Assembly: GCF_020360975.1 (NCBI RefSeq)
Contig: NW_025408672.1
Coordinates: 3,472,001 to 3,536,000 of the forward strand
DNA from: Hirsutella rhossiliensis
Lineage: Eukaryota; Ascomycota; Sordariomycetes; Hypocreales; Ophiocordycipitaceae
Length of the DNA: 64,000 nt
Direction of reading: 5' to 3'
Shown here: in pieces, positions 30,115 through 40,652 of the stretch
How the letters are laid out: the number at the start of each line of letters is the position of its first letter
Numbering within the stretch: the first letter of the stretch is position 1
Notes under the pieces: model-generated
What the model was told of the DNA's origin: nothing
Databases searched by the model: none
Seen by the model: the letters and a program-made list of their open reading frames with translations, nothing else
Position numbers and translations under genes: made by a program

Positions 30115-31541
30115 AACCCTGCCGATGACACATCCATTGGCAGCGTTGAGAAATTGTGCAACCAGGCGGTTCGTGTCGCCGATGCAGAAGATTGTCACAG
30201 CGGTGCAAACAGTGCAGATGGACCAGATAGAAGACATACACGAGTATGCCTTGGCACCGTGGACACCCCGCATCCAAGTAATGTTGGAGAGCGACAAAGC
30301 GAAGGCCGTCAAGGCAGCGAATGATGCCAAAGGCATTGTGACAGCAACATCCAGCTCGCAAAGAAACGGCATGGTGGGGATGGGAGGCGTGGTGCGCGGT
30401 GTGAACCACAACCGCTCGGGCGTCGTTCTTGCCAGCTATTCCGTGTGTGTCGGGACTGCGGAGGAGCAGAACCCGTACACGGCGGAGCTGGCAGCGATAG
30501 CTATGGCGCTGATGTGTACGCCGACGGACCCGCCTTGTCGAGAAGTGACGGTTGTGACAAGCAGTCGCTCAGCCCTGGAAGTGATCAGGCGTCCTCGTAG
30601 GCAATCCGGCCAAGGAATCATTCGCCAAATTTACGACCATGTCAATCGACTAGTCAGGCGAGGCTGGTCGGTAAAATTCATCTGGGCACCAGCCAAGGAA
30701 GTACGGCTCGCATGGGCATCGGCCGCCAAGACGGCAGCGAAGAAAGCAACTCAAGCAGGAGCCGTGGCAGAGAAGCCGTCGTGCAGAGCCAGATCCACCA
30801 CCCTTCGTCTGGCACTCGCTCGACAACAGCGTGACAAGCTTCCGGAAAATGTGGGAAAACACTCAAAACGCATCGACAGGGCTTTGCCAGGGAAGCACAC
30901 CCGCACTCTTTACGATTCTCTGTCAAGAAAAGAAGCCGACATTCTCGTCCAGCTCCGCACCGGCATGTCGCGACTGAATGGATACCTACATGCGATAGGA
31001 GCTACAGATTCGGATTTGTGTGATTGTGGACAGGCACGAGAAACAATTGATCACTTTCTCTTTCGATGCACAAAGTGGATCACGCAACGGAACATTCTCT
31101 TCGAATGCGCGAGGGCCAAGATTGGGAACTTGTCTTTCTTCTTGGGAGGAAAGGCTGCATCGGATGGCGACAAATGGAAGCCAGACGTGCAGGCTGTTCG
31201 TGCGGCGATCAAATTTGCAATTGAGACGGAACGGCTCGACAGAAACCAGCAACCATCAGAAAACAATTGAACTCTAATAGGCAACTGCACTAACACATCT
31301 CAGCTTCGAACTGGCAGACCGCGCTTCAGCTGCTGCGAATAGGATGCTGAACACTTGGAGAATTCGGCCTTCAAGCAGGCCTGTCATGGGACCAATGATA
31401 ACGAGGCTGAAAAGCAAGTGATATGACGACAATCCGTGGGGCTTGGGGAGTCAGGTACCAAACGTGCTGAAATGTAACTAGATTGTGTAAAGGCCTTATA
31501 GGGACCTCCCTCCGGGCGAAATAAATCCATCCATCCATCCA
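30115..31541 (+). mobile_element. 5'-truncated Tad-like LINE
   Basis: Flanked by the 12-bp duplication GCCAGTTCACGT (30103-30114 and 31542-31553). Only the end of ORF2 and the 3' UTR remain. The 3' end reads CCTCCGGGCGAAATA followed by an ATCC-type tetranucleotide tail. The last 108 bases are the likely source of the mini-retroposons at 4273 and 26683. Confidence 0.93.
30125..31270 (+). pseudogene. LINE ORF2 C-terminal part (RNase H and zinc motif)
   Basis: The frame stays open for 381 residues to a stop at 31268-31270. An RNase H-like part (GMVGMGGVVRGVNHN..YTAELAAIAMAL) lies near residues 80-185, with CTSS-type substitutions in its active site (VVTSSRSALE where an Asp is usual). The tail carries the LINE zinc motif CDCGQARETIDHFLFRC. 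The reverse transcriptase is missing because of 5' truncation on insertion, so it is dead on arrival even though the remaining frame is intact. Confidence 0.85.
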
Positions 31542-31584
31542 GCCAGTTCACGTCTCCACTTCAATCCTGAATTTCTCCACCACC

Positions 31585-34079
31585 ATGGCCCCGATTGATG
31601 AAGCGCTTGAGTTTCTGAAGCTGTGTGACACTGTTAACTATGCCAAGACTGCGCGTCAGTTCAATTGCGACGAGACTACCCTGCGACGGCGACACCAAGG
31701 CAAACAGAGGTCAAGACGGGATGCCGACAGTTTGTAAGATACCTGGGTTGCCGCCGAATACGCCGTCACAGGAGTAAGCAAAGCTGTAAATTACTGTGCT
31801 ACGAAGATGCAACAAAGCATTGATGTAAGGCGCGCGCTGTCAGGTCTGTGGCGGCAAAGGTGGGGGTAAACTTCCGTATGGCAAAGTAGCGGGTAAACCA
31901 TGTTGGCCAATCAGAAGCGTTTTGTACGGTACGAATAATTCTACGGCGTACAGTATACATCGGCTCTGGCCAATCACAACGCTGCCTCCGGGTGAACTCT
32001 GGGTAAATCTGACCAATGATGGTTCTGCAAATAATGAGTAGGCCAATCAAAACGCTGGGTAAGGAAAAAGTGGTCTGCACTTTTTCCTCAGTAAAGAAGC
32101 ACAGCTGAATCTGCGCACTGCGTGTACTTCGTCACTACGTAGCTCAAATTTACAGCTTTGCTTAATAAGTCACGTCTCTCAAAACAGCAAGAAAGGGATC
32201 TTGTTGCGTATATTCGCAAGCTTTCATCACGTGGGATTCCGCCTACGCTGCCGATGATCAAAAGTTTTGCCCAGGATATCGCCAAAATTGAGGTCGGAAA
32301 GGACTGGCCGTATAGCTTCGTCCGACGTAACAGCGATGAGCTCGGTTGCACTTGGTTCGACGGTTTTGATATCGCAAGAAAGAGAGCAGACAATGCTTCT
32401 AGATACAGAGCCTACTATGAGCTTGTAAGTAGGTGCCCAAGTCCATCCCTTCATTGCTGATCGTACAAGATTGGCGAGAAAATCGAGAAATACGACATCC
32501 TGCCTTGCAACACGTATAATGTGGACGAAAAGGGCTTTCTCCTCGGCGTCATCAATCGTACCAAGAGAGTATTCTCTGTTCGTGCCAAGCAAGGAAAATT
32601 GATCGGTGCTGCGCAGGATGGCAACAGATCATGGATCACGTTCCTGGCATGTGTCTGCCAAGACCTGACCGCGCTACCCCCGTTTCTCATCTACCAAGGC
32701 AAGCCAGGGCAAGTTCAGGACTCCTGGCTCACGGAGTTTGATCCGGAGCACCAAGCGGCGTTTTCACAACCTCAGAAACGGGTTGGACGAACCATGAACT
32801 TGGAAAGGAATGGCTCATTGGTGTTTTCGACCGGTTCACGAAAGAAAAGGCGCGAAACGGCCGGGATTACCGCCTCCTGATTACCGACGGACACTCTAGT
32901 CATGTCAATATGGACTTCCTGGAGTGGTGTGACCAGCATCGGATAATCGTTGCCGTGTTTCCGCCGCATTCCACGCACAGGCTGCAGCCCCTGATGTGTC
33001 CCTTTGGCCCTCTTTCGACCGCATACACCAACCAGCTCATCCAGTGGACTGCAAAGACACAGGGACTCATCGGGCTATCGAAACGCGAGTTCTGGTCGTT
33101 ATTTTGGAACGCATTCGGGTCATCTTTCTCGGCGGAGAACATCGCAAGTGGTTGGAAACGGACCGGACTCCTCCCATTTGACCCTGAAGTCGTTTTGTCG
33201 CAGATCGCGGAGAAAACAGAAGATGAGTCTGAGTCTGGCGACAGCTCCGTTGACTCGCTCGCCCTGCAGCAGCCCACTGCTCGGGATTTGCGCCGACTTG
33301 TCGACAAGGTAGTCGATGGATCCTCAAAAAACGCTAGCCGAGACAGTCGGAAGCTCAAAAGTACTCGAAAGTCTCCAATCTCAGAACGAATTGCTTCGAT
33401 ATGAGAATCAGGGACTTCGGGAGACTATCTTTCACGAAAAGCAGCGCAGAATGCGCGGTAAAGCTCTGAAGGATTACCTTTTCGATCGTGTAGATCCTAA
33501 CTCGGCGCAGGTATTTAGCCCTGCAAAAGTGGCCCAAGCGCGCTTGAAGAAAGCAGCCATGGAGACTCAGAAGCAAGAAGAGGCCTTGGAGAAAGAACGA
33601 CAAAGGTTTGAGCGACAGCAAAAGGCGGCAAACCTCAAAGTTCTCGCTCTGGAGAAGAGAAGGCAGCGGGAGGCAAAAACTGAGCAAAGACGTCAGGCAA
33701 AGGAAGCCAGACAACAAGAGCGGGAGAAAAACAGGCAGATACGGAAAGAGCTCAAGCGAAAGAACCAGAAAAAATGTCGGAAATGGGATCCGGACCTCTG
33801 TTGCTCCACAGACTCGCGAGAAGAGTCCGGGCGTTCGAGACGAGATTGTCGTCGCCATTTCGGCTCCACCAGAACCGACGACAGCTCCGGAACACTCAAA
33901 ATCGCCAAACATTAAGTTGCGTAAAGATCCAAAGCCGGCATTGACCACTTCCTCACGTCCCAAAAGCCATCATTGGCTGTCGAGCGCGACCAGGAGATGG
34001 TAGTCGCAATGCGGGGACTTGCGCGATCGGGACGCCACAGGAAGCGGCCACGGTGGCTTGATGACTGCGAAGTAGATTG
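31585..34079 (+). pseudogene. pogo-like transposase, split by a MITE and frameshifted
   Basis: N-terminal helix-turn-helix at 31585-31737 (AKTARQFNCDETTLRRRHQG). After the MITE: CENP-B-type part LSKQQERDLVAYIRKLSSRG, a 45-bp intron (32425-32469, GTAAGT..ACAAG), first catalytic D in YNVDEKGFLLG, then a frameshift near 32770, second D in LITDGHSSHV. The third site reads LQPLMCPFGPLS where LQPLDxxxFGPLS is usual. A long basic coiled coil (QKQEEALEKERQRFERQQK) follows a slip at an A6 run near 33330. The C-terminus ends about 34079. Confidence 0.85.
31741..32164. mobile_element. MITE copy 2 (TAAGC family) inside the pogo-like transposase
   Basis: A 34-base head ACCTGGGTTGCCGCCGAATA.. (31741-31774) precedes the inverted ends TAAGCAAAGCTGTAAATT (31775) and AATTTACAGCTTTGCTTA (to 32164). 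TAAG occurs just outside both sides (31735-31738 and 32166-32169), a possible target duplication. Rich in CCAATCA/TGATTGG boxes, no ORF. Confidence 0.82.
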
Positions 34080-34229
34080 AATGGAATTGCTAGGCATCTT
34101 TCTTGCTTCTGCTTTAATGTGAGATTGTTTCATATTATTTTCGTGGAGTTTCACTCAAATCTTCACCGGAATGCAAGGGAACCAAAATCCGGCGAATCGT
34201 CCGATCCGGCAGATCACCGGGAAATCCCT

Positions 34230-34493
34230 TAACAGGTGGTCAATTGAGCGCGAATAACGCGTCTAAACCCAGCTGGTTGGCACAATATATCCTTATCATG
34301 CAGATGTTTCGGTACTTTCTCATCGGGCTAGCTTGTGTGGACAAACAAGTAGCAGTCATATTGGGCTCGAGGAGTAGATAAGTCCCTAGCAGCCTCTTAA
34401 TCGCGAGATGACGCAATTCGTGTCACCTCCAATTGTTCGCGCAGTATCGAGATGTTGAGGGATCTGAACGCGTTTTTCGAATTAGCTTGCCGG
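34230..34493. other. spacer between pogo-like element and Copia2
   Basis: 264 bp with no recognised gene or repeat. Its last five bases GCCGG (34489-34493) are the Copia2 target duplication. Confidence 0.4.
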
Positions 34494-34769
34494 TGTCGTG
34501 AAAACGGGTTAACGATCTAGGTCCGGAGGTTACCTAGTCGGGCTGACTCTAGCAAAGGTGACTGAGAAGGATGAATAATGTTGTTGTTAAGCGGTGGTAT
34601 CGAACCTTCTAGATGACAACGTCATCTAGGCGGCCTGGGTGGCGACATCGCCACCACAAGGCAGCCACAGGTGACAGAACTATAAGAAGTCACTTTTTGT
34701 TAGGGAGGAAGAAGAATCTAAGGACAAGAAACAAAATCTATTCATCACTTGCACCCTCTCTTCGCGAGA
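34494..34769 (+). repeat. Copia2 5' LTR
   Basis: TGTCGTGAAAACGGG to CTTCGCGAGA. Contains the palindrome-like TAGATGACAACGTCATCTA (34611-34629) and a TATAAG box near 34680. Confidence 0.94.
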
Positions 34770-34783
34770 GTTATGAGCCCGGG
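34770..34783 (+). promoter_or_regulatory. Copia2 primer-binding site, initiator tRNA half
   Basis: GTTATGAGCCCGGG directly follows the LTR. Eleven bases (GTTATGAGCCC) are complementary to the anticodon loop and stem of initiator tRNA-Met (GGGCUCAUAAC), the internal priming mode known from copia in flies, rather than to the tRNA 3' end. Confidence 0.75.
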
Positions 34784-34913
34784 AGAAACAGTGTTTCTGT
34801 AACTTCCGGCTGCTGCATTCTTCCACAACCGCTCTCGATTGAACTTATCGTCGATTAAGACACCTCTACGCCCCATTTCTCTCTCCTTAATCATCCTTTC
34901 TGCTTCAACCAAG

Positions 34914-35967
34914 ATGTCGAAGGACACCATCCAGCGCACGATTCTTACGGAGCCTCAGGATTGGGATAAGTGGCTAAAGGAGCTTCGGGCCCGTGTGGAC
35001 AAGACCATCCACAAGCTCATCTTCGAACATGACAAGACCCCCCTTGAACTACCTGAACGCCCCGAATTCAGTGATTTCAACGCTGAGGCTGAAAGATTTG
35101 CTGATCTGAATGCAGGCCAGCAGAAGGCTTATTCTGAAGCATCGAGGGACTACGAAGGTCGCCGAAAGGAATACCTCTACGAGACGAGGCTCGTCACAGC
35201 AGCCCGTACGACGATTACGGAGACGATTAGCAAAGCGAAGTTGACCTCCCTTCACGACGACGAGACTCTTCGGGAGTGGTTTGTAAAGCTCGAGGCCTCG
35301 ACAGCCCCAACGAGGGCTATATGATGGAACGTATCCGAGCCCAGTATACGATCCATCTTCGAGCTTTTCCGACGAAGAATATCTCTACCTGGCTCGCTAG
35401 ATGGGAGGAAATCATGGGAGAAGCTGAACAGTACTTCCTCGTGGAGGCTGTGACCGGCCAATGGCTGCGAGACATAGCTAGCCTGATTAAGCCCCTTTCC
35501 GACGGCTTCTCGGCTATATTTATCCGCGGAAGCAAAAGGCTGACGAAGAAGCCGCTGCCATCCAGTTCAAGATCTACCAAGCACATAGGCCAGGACTGCA
35601 TCGAGAATCCCAAAGCGACCAAAACAATACCTAGAAGAAAGATGGACCTACCAGGAAGCAGCTCGCCAGGTCAGGAAATCGTCGAATTGAACCAGTAACG
35701 GCCCGGGAACGGTGAAAGAGGAGCCGGCTTTCAGGCCAGTCCGAAAGAAGATTCCACGCCACGGAAGAAGAGGAAGGAAGCATCTGACAAAGACCGTTGC
35801 CCAGCTTGTGGTCTTGACAGCCATGAACTTGAGGGTTGCTGGCAAGTCTTCGAGGAATTACGGCCAGGCCATTTCAATCGATCTGAAAGGCTGTGCAAGA
35901 AAGCCCAGAAAGCTATCAAGGACAACCCCGACCTACGGAAGAAGGTCGAGGAGATCCGCGAAATCCA
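34914..35967 (+). pseudogene. Copia2 gag, frameshifted
   Basis: Starts MSKDTIQRTILTEP at 34914. Frame changes at a CCCC run near 35303 and near 35525 are needed to follow gag-like sequence (FPTKNISTWLARWEEIM; then QKADEEAAAIQFKIYQAHR). A CCHC knuckle CPACGLDSHELEGC near 35798 marks the nucleocapsid. Confidence 0.75.
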
Positions 35968-35989
35968 GAAAGATGGGAAATAGCAACCA

Positions 35990-38900
35990 GCGACCCGGGT
36001 TCGAGGACGGATGGTTGGGACGGCCAATCCGGCTTTCGTCTACCCAGCCGGGTCATCGGTGGCAGCATCGGAATACCCGCTCCGCCTATCCGCGATCCTT
36101 GACTCAGGAGCTTCACTTCACGTGTAATACACTCAGCCGATTCCGGTCATTCAGAAAGGCCCAGAAAGACTACCTAATCACAGGGGAATCAGAAGTCCGG
36201 ATTGAGGGGTACGGCAGGGTTAATTTCACGATGACCTTACCGGACGGATCATTCCAAATACTTCGGCTGAAAAAGGTAGCTTACTGCCCAAGCTTTTCAA
36301 CGAGCCTGATTTCCTTCCAAACCCTACGAGATGAAGGAATCTATTGGGACACCTTCTCGGAGCCTACGAGGCTAGTACGGCGGAATCAGACGATTGGGAT
36401 TCTTCAAAGGAGATACCAACAATTCGTCCTGGAGTTCAGGCCAACAGCAGAAGCGGAGACCGTGAATTTCGACACAGTCTTCCAAGCAACAAAACCTCGA
36501 AGGGCCGGGACCAAAGACCCTCGCCCGGCCAGCCAAGGAGACGGCAACCTCTGGCACGCCCGCCTCGGTCACCCGGGCCCACTGGCCCTCCACAAGCTAG
36601 GCCTTCGAAACGGGGTTCGAATCAAGGGGCCAAAGACTGTGGAGTGCGAATTCTGTGCTCAGGGGAAGGCCAGGAAACAAATTTCCCGCAGACCCCCCGA
36701 CCGGGAAAGAAATCGCCCTTGTCACGAGATTTGGATCGACTGGACCGACCTTTCCGCAGACCACGAAGACTTCGTCCGTGTGATGTTTATCACAGACGCC
36801 TTTACAGGAATGGTTTTCCCTATTTTATGCGGACCTACCAAGAGAAGCATAATTGGGCTGTGTTGAGGATTTTGTCCATTGGATGAAAGACCGATACGGC
36901 TTCGAAGTGAAGGTCGTACGCTCAGATGGGAGCTCTTTACGAAGAAGATCACAGCATGGTTACGAAAGAAGGGCATTTCAGCGGAAAGATCGGCTTCAAA
37001 CACCCAATCCCAGAATGGAGGGCCGAAAGATCGGGAGGCCTTTCTATAGAAAGAGGCAGGGTGATGAGAATCGCTTCAAGGCTCCGCATAACCTCTGGAA
37101 AGAGATCGTGGAAGCCGCATGTTATCTTCGAAATCGAACTCCAAGAGAGCCGAGGGTCCAAATCAACGCCGGGTCCGACGCTCCGGAGCCCGACGCGAAG
37201 CCAGGGGCCGAAGAAGAACTTGAATGGAAGTCCCCGATCGAGCTGTTCACAGGCAAGAATGCCCAACTGTCACATCTTCGGGCTTACGGTTGCAGGGCCT
37301 ACGCGATGACTGCAAACGCCCAATTGAAAAGGGACAAACTGCGGAAGCTTGATCCGAGGGCTCATATTGGGTATCTTGTCGGTTATAATTCTACGAATAT
37401 CTTCCGGATCTGGATTCCATATCTTAAGAGGGTTGTCTCGACAAGAGACGTTGTTTTCGACGAACATACCTTCTTCGACGGAAAGCTCGAGCAACAATCG
37501 CTGCTATCAGGCATCGAAGAGCTTATCCAGAAGATAGAGATCCCGGAGGATCAGAGAGGTAACCAAGAAGCTCTCGATGAAGAAACCGATGAAGAAACCG
37601 ATATCGAAGGCCTCGACGCAGAAAGCACTGCAGGAAGCACGATCGTCGTAATGACCCAAGAAGAAGAAGACCAAAGCGAAGAACAGGAAAAGGAAGACTA
37701 CGAGAGGGCTAGAGTTCTCGAAGAAGCTGGCCTTCTGACGCCTCCCACAACAGCGGATTCAGAAGACGAACCAGGGCAGTCTTTTCAGTCCATCTTCCTG
37801 TCGCTACCCCTGAGGGGTGGGAGGAAAGCAGCCCTCCGTGAGGGGTGGAAAACCTCACTTTCCGGACAATCCTACAGCGGCTGTTTTTCGGCCTTGCTCT
37901 GCAAAGCCAATGAAGCGTCTGATCAGACAGGGATAGGACAGGAAGACCCGTTTTTCGACCGATCGGACCGATTTTCGGACTTTAATCCTACGCCCATCCA
38001 AGACGGATGCCGCGGAGCATTTACAGCAGGGAGGCTCTTCAGGCCACAAAAGAAGCCCACCAAGGTCCATAAGAGAGATCTCCCGGATCCCCCAGAAACC
38101 CAGAAACAACTCGAGAATCACCCTTATAGGGAGGAATTCGCCCAAGCCCAACAAGATCATCTTGCCTCACATGAGGAAATGGGCTCCTTTGAAGAGATTT
38201 CTTGGAAAAGGGTTGCCGGCCACCAGGTTCTCGGATGCAAGTAGGTATTCATCTATAAGACAGATAAGCATGGACTTCTTCAGAAATGCAAAGCCCGGCT
38301 CGTCGTTTGCGGCAACCAACAGAAAAAGGGGGACCTTCCGACCCGGGCCACAACCTTAGCCGGGATGTCTTTCCGGACCCTCATGGCCATTGCCGCCGAG
38401 TATGACCTCGAGCTTGATCAGATGGATGCCGTCAACGCATTCGTCAATTGCCCTCTTGAAGAAGAAGAAGTCGTCTTTATGAGGATGCCGCCAGGCTTCC
38501 AGAAACCAGGAAGGTGCTACGGCTTCGAAAGCTCTCTACGGCCTACGCCGATCCTCTTCTTTGGCAACAGCATCTCACAGACTCCCTCGAAGAGCTGGGG
38601 TTCAAGAAAGTCCCTCAAGAACCCTGTGTGATGATGAAGGGTGCCGTGACCGTCTTTTTCTACGTGGACGACATTATCTGGGCCTACCGAAAGGAAGATG
38701 AAGGCTTAGCTAAGGAAGCCATACAAAGGCTCGAAGAACGCTATAAAATGAGCTTCCTAGGGAACCTAAATGGTTTCTAGGGATACACATCCTCCGGGAT
38801 CGGCCCCATCGAACGATCTGGCTGACCCAGGATTCGTATATCGACAAGATAGCTCATAAGTACGTTCCCGAAAGCCTAGGCCCTTCGAAGCTCCCAGACA

Positions 38901-39724
38901 CTCCGATGGTCACGAACGAAGAGCTCCTTCCGGCTTCTAGCCAAGCAAACCAAAGGGAGATACATCAATATCTCCAGAAGGTCGGATCTGTGCTCTTTTC
39001 AGCCATATCCACGAGGCCGGATATTGCATTTGCAGTCTCCCGGCTAGCCCGCCACAACCAGAACCCGGACGAATCACACCAACGAGCCGTAGATAGAGTC
39101 ATCCTTTATCTCTGCGGCACGCGTTCGTACGGCATAAGGTTTGGGGGCTCAAAGAAAGTCGAACTGTTTCTTTGTTCGAGTGATGCATCATTTGCAGACA
39201 ATTCTCTCGACAGAAAGAGCTCTCAAGGCTACGTTATGACCCTATTCGGGGGAACCATTGCGTGGAAAGCCTCGAAGCAAGCCACAGTCACAACGTCGAG
39301 CACAGAGGCAGAGCTCCTAGCTCTTTCAGAAGCCTCAAAGGAAGCAATCTTCTTAAGCCGGTTGTTGACGTCTTTACGGATTCAGATCCCCTTGCCGTTG
39401 CTAGTAGAGTGTGATAACTCGCAGACAATCAGGCTCCTCGAAGAGGGAAGCGCGAAGCTATCTACACGGCTAAGGCATGTCGATATCCATCAACACTGGC
39501 TACGTCAGGAATGCCAGGAAGGCCGAATCCGGGTCCGTTGGGTCCCCACGGCACATATGAGAGCCGATGGCTTGACCAAAGCTCTGCCAAAGCAGAAACT
39601 CTTCGAGTTCCAAAGGATGATTGGGCTCGAAGATCTCACGGAGCGGCTACGCCTAGAGGCCCGGTTAGAAGACCTCCGAGACCAGATCAAAGACCATAGG
39701 AAGCCTATGCCGCCGGGAAGGTAA
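35990..39724 (+). pseudogene. Copia2 pol: protease, integrase, reverse transcriptase, RNase H
   Basis: Protease site AILDSGASLHV near 36095. Gag-pre-integrase LWHARLGHPGP..CEFCAQGKA near 36550-36670. Integrase start HEIWIDWTDL. A downstream part through SPIELFTGKN and LRAYGCRAYA. An acidic, Glu/Asp-rich linker spans 37550-37760. A TAG at about 38242 replaces the Trp expected before VFIYKTDKHG. RT: DAVNAFVNCPL, then FFYVDDIIWA (YVDD active site). RNase H to RMIGLEDL with DASFADNSL and TSSTEAELLAL. Extra frame changes occur near 36870, 38510 and 38770. Confidence 0.88.
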
Positions 39725-39819
39725 AGCATTCGTATCTCCTATTCACACCGGTCGATCGGCCCTTCGATCGTTGCCCTTAAAAGGCTTTTTAGCTACACCC
39801 GATCGGGATAGGCTATAGC

Positions 39820-39829
39820 TAAGGGGGTG
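39820..39829 (+). promoter_or_regulatory. Copia2 polypurine tract
   Basis: TAAGGGGGTG immediately precedes the 3' LTR, the usual position of the plus-strand primer. Confidence 0.7.
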
Positions 39830-40105
39830 TGTCGTGAAAACGGGTTAACGATCTAGGTCCGGAGGTTACCTAGTCGGGCTGACTCTAGCAAAGGTGACTG
39901 AGAAGGATGAATAATGTTGTTGTTAAGCGGTGGTATCGAACCTTCTAGATGACAACGTCATCTAGGCGGCCTGGGTGGCGACATCGCCACCACAAGGCAG
40001 CCACAGGTGACAGAACTATAAGAAGTCACTTTTTGTTAGGGAGGAAGAAGAATCTAAGGACAAGAAACAAAATCTATTCATCACTTGCACCCTCTCTTCG
40101 CGAGA
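39830..40105 (+). repeat. Copia2 3' LTR
   Basis: 276 bp, identical by eye to 34494-34769, followed by GCCGG. Confidence 0.94.
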
Positions 40106-40330
40106 GCCGGAGGCTGTTTAACGGTATAAGTCCTGTATTCTATTTTAAAAATTTGGACTGCCGAGCTTAATATGTGCTTGAAATGTAGTTTTGCAACTAG
40201 AAAATGATTGATCTATTGATTGACTTGAGGATGATGTGGCATTTATGGAGCAAATGTTAAGCACAGATATCGAGAGTTATATCACCCGAACGAGAAAATC
40301 CAGAACATTCGAGTGGCACTACATTTAAAG

Positions 40331-40423
40331 GGACTAGTTATATGCACAACAGGTTACGCTATGTGCACAGCAAAAAGTGGAGTGGTGTGGCTTGGTGGCG
40401 CAGGAGCGCCGATACCGCAAATT
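40331..40423 (+). repeat. MULE2 left TIR core
   Basis: GGACTAGTTATATGCACAAC.., 93 bases, perfect partner of 43008-43100. Contains the internal palindrome GGCGCAGGAGCGCC. Confidence 0.95.
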
Positions 40424-40652
40424 CCCAACCGTGACCTAAAGGCGCGCTCAAGCAAGGCCAGCTGTAAGTTGATGCGGCAAATTGAAGCTGGCCGAGATGC
40501 ATCAATACATACAGTAGAGGCACATTCTTAGAGTCGTACGGAGCGTCCTTTCGTCAATTAAAGGCGATGGCAATGACGGTAGCTATAAGAGGCCTTCCTT
40601 ATGTAATTCCTCCCTTAAACACTCCTCTTCCTCCATCTCCTCGTCCATCATA

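Larger units (their letters stand above)
30055..34229 (+). mobile_element. second pogo-like element, with LINE and MITE inside
   Basis: TIRs of about 44 bp (AGGGATTTCCCGGTGATCTG..) at 30055-30098 and 34186-34229 differ at one base and are flanked by TA (30053-30054 and 34230-34231). The transposase is on the plus strand. A 5'-truncated LINE sits between the left TIR and the gene, and a MITE splits the gene. Confidence 0.92.
34494..40105 (+). mobile_element. Copia2, complete Ty1/copia element
   Basis: LTRs of 276 bp, identical by eye, a 5-bp duplication GCCGG (34489-34493 and 40106-40110), a primer-binding site, a polypurine tract and the full copia gene order. The coding region is broken by at least eight frame changes and a nonsense codon. 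The LTR ends in GAGA rather than CA. Confidence 0.94.

Noticed and set aside
33355..33963. 202-residue minus-strand ORF rich in Leu and Phe, membrane-like
   Set aside because: Antisense to the basic coiled coil of the pogo-like transposase; the reverse complement of Lys/Glu-rich codons yields Leu/Phe-rich chance frames.
15916..40105. Repeat-induced point mutation (RIP) as the main cause of decay
   Set aside because: LTR and TIR pairs are nearly identical and not AT-skewed. Frame breaks are mostly single-base indels. Two stop codons (11712, 38242) would fit C-to-T changes but are isolated.
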